In this document: positions 16,780-21,295 of the stretch, piece after piece
Position numbering within the stretch: the first letter of the stretch is position 1
Layout: every line of letters begins with the position of its first letter
Assembly (NCBI GenBank): GCA_003427395.1
Contig: BFEA01000663.1
Span: 711,320 to 732,614, forward strand
Source: Chara braunii
Lineage: Eukaryota > Streptophyta > Charophyceae > Charales > Characeae
Length of the DNA stretch: 21,295 bases
Direction of reading: 5' to 3'
Position numbers and translations under genes: made by a program
Notes under the pieces: model-generated
What the model was told of the DNA's origin: nothing
Database searches by the model: none
What the model saw: the letters and a program-made list of their open reading frames with translations, nothing else

Positions 16780-18087
16780 CCTACAGCCTCCGCGACTAAC
16801 CTCACACTGCTCCCATCAATAGGCCGGGCAAGACCGACTGCCTGCTCCGCTTGTACACAGGCGGATACCGTTCCCTTGGATGTCGAGTCCCTCTTTCTGC
16901 CGAACGACAACACCCTGCCTTCAAACAGCCAGGCGAGTATGGCAAACCCAGTTGGCTTAAGAAGCTTGATCCTGTCGGAATACTCCTTCGGGTGGGTGCT
17001 TAGGCAGACAAGACCCTCGGGGACCGTGCCAACTGAGGTGGCTAGCAGAGTGGAGGCGGCAGTCGGTGGCTACACCAGCGAGATTACGATGACAGGTCGC
17101 TTTACTACAGTCTGCAAAATCAGTTCGTACCTTACTCTAGATCATGGACGGATACTCAGTCAGTCTCGCACCGACGTTGTCGTGTGCTCCTGCCCCGAAG
17201 TTCTGCTGTGTTTTTCCCGTCTACAGCAACCCAGGTTAACTTCCCTACCTCGCTGCTCACCCGTTCAATAGGACGAGCTTAAAACCAAACGAATCGCCCA
17301 TTAAAACGGGGGCAGGCACTGGTTTTCCCGTTTCCTATTTCTCTGCCACCAACAACGTAACTTCTGGCTCATTTCATATCTAACTTTGACAGCGCTCGGA
17401 GGAGGAAACCACCACACGAGCTGCATGGCGGGAATGAATGTGTCCAGCACCCAGCGGGGTCGTGCTCTCTCGGATGGGGGAGAATATGCTATTTGACACC
17501 ACGACGACCACGAATGGACCTAACTGTTACAATCCCAGCGGCCACGAGGAGTGGCAATAATCTTACCTTACAACTTAGAGAATGAACCTTCCACTACAGG
17601 CTGGCCCGATACACGTCCGACTTTCCTATAGTGACCTCGCACCTCCTACAGCCTGTAGCGGTCAACCCGTCGTCCGAATCAAAAATCTAACACCGCCGGG
17701 TGGTTCGCACTGCTTCAAAACCCTCGGAATGGGCCTTCATTTGCCCACTTTTGTCAAGAAACAGGTGAGTTAAGTGATTCTCGGCGTCGGCCATCGCCAC
17801 TTTCTCTCATTGCCGCGCAGTCCTTTTCTCTCGGACCCAGTAGCTTGCTAACCTGTTGTGGAATCTAACTCCCTCATCACACTCGCGCTACCTTAGAACC
17901 CCATGTTCGAGTCCTTACTCGCTCAATTCCGTTCAGGAACGAGAGAGATACTTGTTCCTTGTCTCACCCCCCTCCGTTCGTCGCCATCTCTGCGCACAAG
18001 TCTTCTTTAATAGCACCCAACCTACTAACTTACCGGCCATTCCGCCCTTACCAGCAGATTCCCCCACGTCCAAAACGCTAGTCTATC
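16780..18087. other. C-rich sequence, no convincing gene
   Basis: A 170-codon plus-strand frame starts at 16759 inside the second copy of the 70-bp duplication (MYWPAGKPTASATNL, and a SLFLPNDNTLPSNSQ segment). It has no recognised motif, starts in a repeat and is not conserved in any way I can test here. Other frames are short. Confidence 0.4.
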
Positions 18088-18395
18088 ATCTTCTTTCACT
18101 CGATTCCATCAAGAATCGAGTGAAATCTCGATTCTTCACTCCAACCTTCACTCCTCCCGCCACATCCAATTCAACTGTACCTGGCGCGATTTAGAGCCCA
18201 GGTTCATTCATTTCTTCCACTACCTCTGTACCCCATATTCTACCACTTCGCCTCCTCGCTACTCCTTCCCCTTTTGCCGCCTCCACACTTCTTCACTCGA
18301 TTCCGGCCAGGATCGGGTGAGCTAGGCCTTTTCTGCTGCGCCCCACCTGTCTCCCCGCCATCTCCAAGTTCGAATGCACCTGGCGCTGCCCGCGT
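18088..18395. repeat. ~195-bp diverged duplication with a hairpin in each copy
   Basis: Copy 1 has a perfect 13-bp stem (18094-18106 with 18113-18125, loop CATCAA). Copy 2 has TCACTCGAT at 18293-18301 pairing with ATCGGGTGA at 18312-18320. Both copies then run through a CCCGCCA(C/T)(A/C)TCCAA block to a (G)(T/C)ACCTGGCGC block at equivalent places (18178-18187 and 18377-18386). Confidence 0.65.
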
Positions 18396-18674
18396 CCATG
18401 TTCACCCACTCCTTTCACTGCCTGTCTGTTGCACTGCCGCCGCTGCCCCTATCGTCTGCTGCGCTTCACCCCGCCTATACCCTGCTGCAGGGTCCACAGC
18501 CGATTCATCCGTCTTCCTCGTTAGCTCCCGCTATCTTCCCATCCTTCAGCCCGGGTTGACATCAACCCCGACTCTCTAACATTGCGCGGTCCGACAGCCA
18601 GCCGAGTGTCTGAATGCAGACGAAAAATCCTTTGGCCTTCGGACCGCCTCCCGTTTTATGCGTACCATCTGTAT

Positions 18675-18918
18675 CGTTCCAGTTTTAACAGACGTCCCGA
18701 AGGACTCTGCCCAGCAACACCGGACTCCGCCCAGCAACACCGGACTGCGGTTTTTCAAGGCTCGAGCAGCCTCAACGCCACTTCCTCCCCTCCTTTCGCA
18801 ACGCGACACGTGAACCCGGCCCACCCTTGGGAACCTGTGCATGCCAGCCCCACTCATGGCCGTGCGAATCTTCTCTACGTCGTTCCAATTTTAACGGATG
18901 TCCCAAAGGACACAGCCG
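18675..18918. repeat. 20-bp tandem pair inside a 206-bp duplication
   Basis: GGACTCTGCCCAGCAACACC (18702-18721) is followed directly by a copy with one change (18722-18741). The block CGTTCCAGTTTTAACAGACG at 18675 recurs as CGTTCCAATTTTAACGGATG at 18881, both followed by TCCC.AAGGAC. The surrounding region is C-rich and non-coding. Confidence 0.75.
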
Positions 18919-18954
18919 TGGCCGCGGAAACGACCGGCCTCAGGCAATTCAGAT

Positions 18955-19085
18955 GATTTGGTTTTACTCATCAAGTTCCATCATCTGGCTCCGAACCCAG
19001 ATCTGTATTTCAACAGTTCAAAGGTGTGCTCCTGCTGTGTTTTCGCGCCCACATACAGGCGCGATAATAATAATAACTAAAATAA
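18955..19085 (+). mobile_element. LINE-like 3' terminus: hairpin plus TAA tail
   Basis: A perfect 7-bp stem (TCGCGCC at 19043-19049, GGCGCGA at 19058-19064, 8-nt loop) is followed at once by TAATAATAATAACTA. A 3' stem-loop followed by a simple-repeat tail is the usual end of several non-LTR retrotransposon groups, including I-type elements with TAA repeats. No coding part is readable upstream, so only the tail is proposed. Confidence 0.45.
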
Positions 19086-19091
19086 AATTAG

Positions 19092-19112
19092 AAATTATAT
19101 ATATATATATAT
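19092..19112. repeat. TA microsatellite
   Basis: A short pure AT run directly after the TAA tail. From 19113 to 19830 there is mixed-composition sequence with no gene I can support. Confidence 0.9.
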
Positions 19113-19835
19113 CGTCACAAATATATGTTTAAAAACGAGAGGTAGTCGGGCAGGGACCACGACACCCCTCCCAGCCTGCCCGTCAGTCCCACGCTCGACT
19201 CCGCGACTGCGAAAAGGCAAAGGGGATAGTCCCAACCCCTCAAGCCTTTTCACCACACTCCTCCGCTCCTTTGCCACATGCTGCTAGCCTTGATCCCTGC
19301 ACCTATTACATACTAATCCATTGCTATAACCTATAAGACTAAGCCCAAGCCTGGCAGTAACAAGTCTGAGTTACTTAATAAAGAGGTAGCCCCCAGCCTT
19401 TTGGGGCCAAAGGAGCCACCCCATGCCATTTCCTAACCCGTATTCACACACATGACCACAAAAAGCCGCGCCGACCTCCCGACCGTGCCGCGGCTACCCT
19501 TACCTGGCCGAATCTATCAGTTCCCATCATCTGGATTCCATGCGAGTCCACACCGTCGCCGTCGTCGTCCTCCGCGCGCACGCGTAGGTCACCTGCAAGC
19601 CCAACAATCAGCAAGACATAACCTTTTTAATCCCTATTCAATTAGAAAATAAAATTCCTGGCCGACGATCACGCCGACTCTTCAATCATCAACAAATAAA
19701 AAGATCACGTGCGCCTCAAATCCGCACGCCCACCCACTCTTTATCCTAGTCAACCATCCAGTCAACGTAAGTCACAGACGCGGCCGCGACTAGCGCGGCA
19801 TACTTAAACTTTAAGCCAAACCTATTTTCTGTCGC

Positions 19836-20003
19836 TTGCAAAAAAACAGGGCGGATACCCTTGTAAGGGTATTCGCACCGACAGCGCATAAATCAAGAAA
19901 TGACCAAATTGTTTTGATTCCCCGATGGGAATCAAACTCGGGCCTGCAAGGCGTGGCGGGAGGAAACTGTGGGGTTATGCCAACGACTTTATTACTAAAG
20001 AAA
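19836..20003 (-). mobile_element. tRNA-derived SINE-like element
   Basis: On the minus strand, 20000-19918 reads like a tRNA gene. It has a box-A-like stretch (TAGTAATAAAGTCGTTGGCA at 19978-19997, divergent) and a box-B-like GTTTGATTCCC at 19927-19937. The latter is the canonical GTTCGATTCCC with one C-to-T change. A body (AATCAAAACAATTTGGTCAT) follows, then a tail region with the ATACCCTT/AAGGGTAT hairpin at 19855-19872. Together these match the build of a tRNA-derived SINE. An unrelated degraded tRNA gene is less likely because of the poor anticodon arm. Confidence 0.55.
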
Positions 20004-20017
20004 AAAGAAAAAAAAAG

Positions 20018-20060
20018 CGCCAAGTGGCGCACGTAGAGCAGACAGGGACTTGCAGTCCCT
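20018..20060. other. Two small perfect hairpins
   Basis: GCGCCA-AG-TGGCGC lies near 20018-20031. AGGGACT-TGC-AGTCCCT is at 20044-20060. They lie just beyond the SINE-like head. The stretch 20061-20310 holds nothing recognised. Confidence 0.6.
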
Positions 20061-20317
20061 GAGGAAGTAAAACAGACGCCCGTTTTTGGGGCATCAAATG
20101 GTTTGTTTTTTTGTAAGTTGTTTTTATTGTTGTTTTTAGATCCCCCTCACTTGCTACGTGGCGGAGAGAAAACGGGCACCACGAGTGAATGGGGGGGGCA
20201 ACACCACTCCACTACTCACCACATGCACCCAAGGACCACCCTGCGCCTCATCCAGCATACAGCAGTGCATCTCAACTATGGTTGCCTGCTTCTTCCAGCT
20301 CGCCCGTAAGTGCGTGA

Positions 20318-20787
20318 GCGCTAGCCAGCATTAGCGCGGCAGCACTTTCGCAGCATGCAACCAACACCCGAATGCCAAATGTGGAGGCAAGCCCTTTGTT
20401 GTATGGAGGTGGCCTGCCTGTTGCGTGTGCCTGGCTATGTTGGGCCTTTCCTAAGAAGCTCCCGGTAGGCCCTGGGTGGCTGAGGCCCAGTCCAAACGAA
20501 TCAAGCCCAAGGCCTGTGGAGGTTACTCCTACCCAACTGCCAGCGGCCTATGTTTGGCCTACATTGTGTATCCAGCCCAGGGCCAGCCTTTGATACATTA
20601 GAATGAGGCTTCCTGGGCCGAAGTGCTTTCAACCAACTGGCGCGGCGCAACTGCCTGGATTTTCCCTAGTTGCGTGGTGACCCCAACATATGCCCGAAGG
20701 CCCTGGGTCGAGCCTGCCTTCACTTAGGGCGTCCGACCCCCACTGAAATAGGGTCCTGTAGGGCAGATGAGGCCTTGTGCATCGCAC

Positions 20788-20815
<28 letters not shown>
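20318..20815 (+). mobile_element. Possible retroposed sequence with 28-base A tail
   Basis: GC-rich sequence with several GGCCCAG/GGCCTG-type words ends in an uninterrupted run of 28 As (20788-20815). This is consistent with a poly(A)-tailed retroposon or processed transcript. A small GCGCTA/TAGCGC hairpin is at 20318-20337. No target-site duplication was found by eye and no protein is recognised, so an ordinary A-run microsatellite is also possible. Confidence 0.35.
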
Positions 20816-20818
<3 letters not shown>

Positions 20819-20853
20819 TTGGGGGCAGTTGCTCATGGGAAAAACGAGGAACT

Positions 20854-20879
20854 GTTCCCTCAGCAACTGTTGAGGGAAC
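20854..20879. other. Perfect 9-bp hairpin
   Basis: GTTCCCTCA (20854-20862) pairs with TGAGGGAAC (20871-20879) around an 8-nt loop. No T run follows on either strand, so it is not a terminator of bacterial type. Confidence 0.7.
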
Positions 20880-20959
20880 CAGCCCATCCTGTGCCTGAAT
20901 CAGGCTGGGGTCGTGGGCTGTATACAGGCACAGGTAGGAAGGGGGAGTTGAAAAGGCTG

Positions 20960-20960
20960 T

Positions 20961-20996
<36 letters not shown>

Positions 20997-21010
20997 AAAA
21001 GAGAGAGAGG
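20960..21010. repeat. GA microsatellite
   Basis: GA dinucleotides with a few AAA interruptions. Basic and acidic residue repeats in frames here are artefacts. Confidence 0.93.
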
Positions 21011-21080
21011 ATGGGACAGAGGAGGACCTGCTCCTCCCGATGTGCCAGCTGCCTCCCCGTTGTCAGGGGGGGGAAGAAGG

Positions 21081-21100
21081 AAAAAAAAAAAAAAAAAAAA
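21081..21100. repeat. 20-base A run
   Basis: A homopolymer of 20 As follows a GGGGGGGAAGAAGG tract. No element boundary can be assigned to it. Confidence 0.95.
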
Positions 21101-21140
21101 GGACCATTATCGGTAAAAAACAGCCACTGGGGATATACGT

Positions 21141-21177
21141 TTGTGACCGGATTCATCCCAGGGTGAATCGGTCACAA
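21141..21177. repeat. 14-bp inverted repeat with one bulge
   Basis: TTGTGACCGGATTCA (21141-21155) pairs with TGAATCGGTCACAA (21164-21177), with a single bulged G and an 8-nt loop. It lies in otherwise ordinary sequence near the window end. The remaining bases (21178-21295) show only T- and A-rich patches. Confidence 0.75.
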
Positions 21178-21295
21178 CCGTTGCATCTCGATTGCAAGAG
21201 GTGTTGTTGTTTTTTAATTTTTTAAAGAAGAAAAAAAAAAATCAAGCACAAATGGTTAACAGCTACCCTCACTTTTCAACCCTCGGATAACCTTC

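Noticed and set aside
16759-17271. 170-codon plus-strand frame as a gene
   Set aside because: It starts inside a duplicated unit, has no recognisable domain and lies in C-rich sequence where stops are rarer.
16000-18950. Reverse transcriptase or integrase of a retroelement
   Set aside because: I looked for YADD/FADD-type and zinc-binding integrase patterns in the readable frames and found none.
20044-20075. Hammerhead-like CTGAGGA next to a perfect hairpin
   Set aside because: The required GAAA half of the core is absent at the right distance.
20854-20879. Rho-independent terminator
   Set aside because: There is no T run after the stem, and the sequence is eukaryotic in character.

Overview
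This window looks like non-coding, repeat-rich nuclear DNA from a eukaryote. There is no bacterial-style gene packing, no operon, no rRNA gene and no long intact reading frame. It holds many simple repeats (CT, GA, TG, TA, AAG and long A runs), several diverged tandem duplications, GC-rich hairpins in AT-rich DNA, and decayed transposable elements. The species cannot be named from the sequence. The degenerate Helitron fits plants, algae, oomycetes or invertebrates. The LINE-like tails and a tRNA-like SINE are compatible with several of these.

Layout. Positions 1-2400 are simple repeats, small inverted repeats and two diverged duplications. Positions 2400-3205 are GC-richer, with a run of three hairpins and then a tandem array of about 54 bp. 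Positions 3206-5200 hold a possible short intron, an unrecognised 108-codon frame, and a short relic that matches a conserved motif of the second-largest RNA polymerase subunit. A LINE-like 3' fragment lies at about 5210-5500, and an inverted relative lies at about 13230-13620. Between them, on the minus strand (about 5560-10420), is a broken autonomous Helitron. Its Rep HUH motif, inter-domain region and Pif1-like helicase motifs can all be read, but they are split by nonsense codons and frameshifts, and the helicase C-terminus is missing.

Positions 10420-12870 are AT-rich with no clear gene. Positions 12870-14400 contain an unrecognised minus-strand frame, the inverted LINE-like copy and GC-rich hairpin-forming sequence. 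Positions 14880-15870 hold an unrecognised 74-codon minus-strand frame and a degenerate array of short related motifs. Positions 16000-18950 are C-rich on the plus strand with several diverged duplications. Positions 18955-21295 contain a LINE-like 3' tail ending in TAA repeats, a tRNA-like SINE head on the minus strand, a sequence ending in 28 As, and more simple repeats.

No functional pathway is encoded here. The genes present are relics. The most informative signals are the datable Helitron corpse, the opposed LINE-like copies around it, the polymerase-subunit relic and the structured repeats. I found no convincing new biological system.
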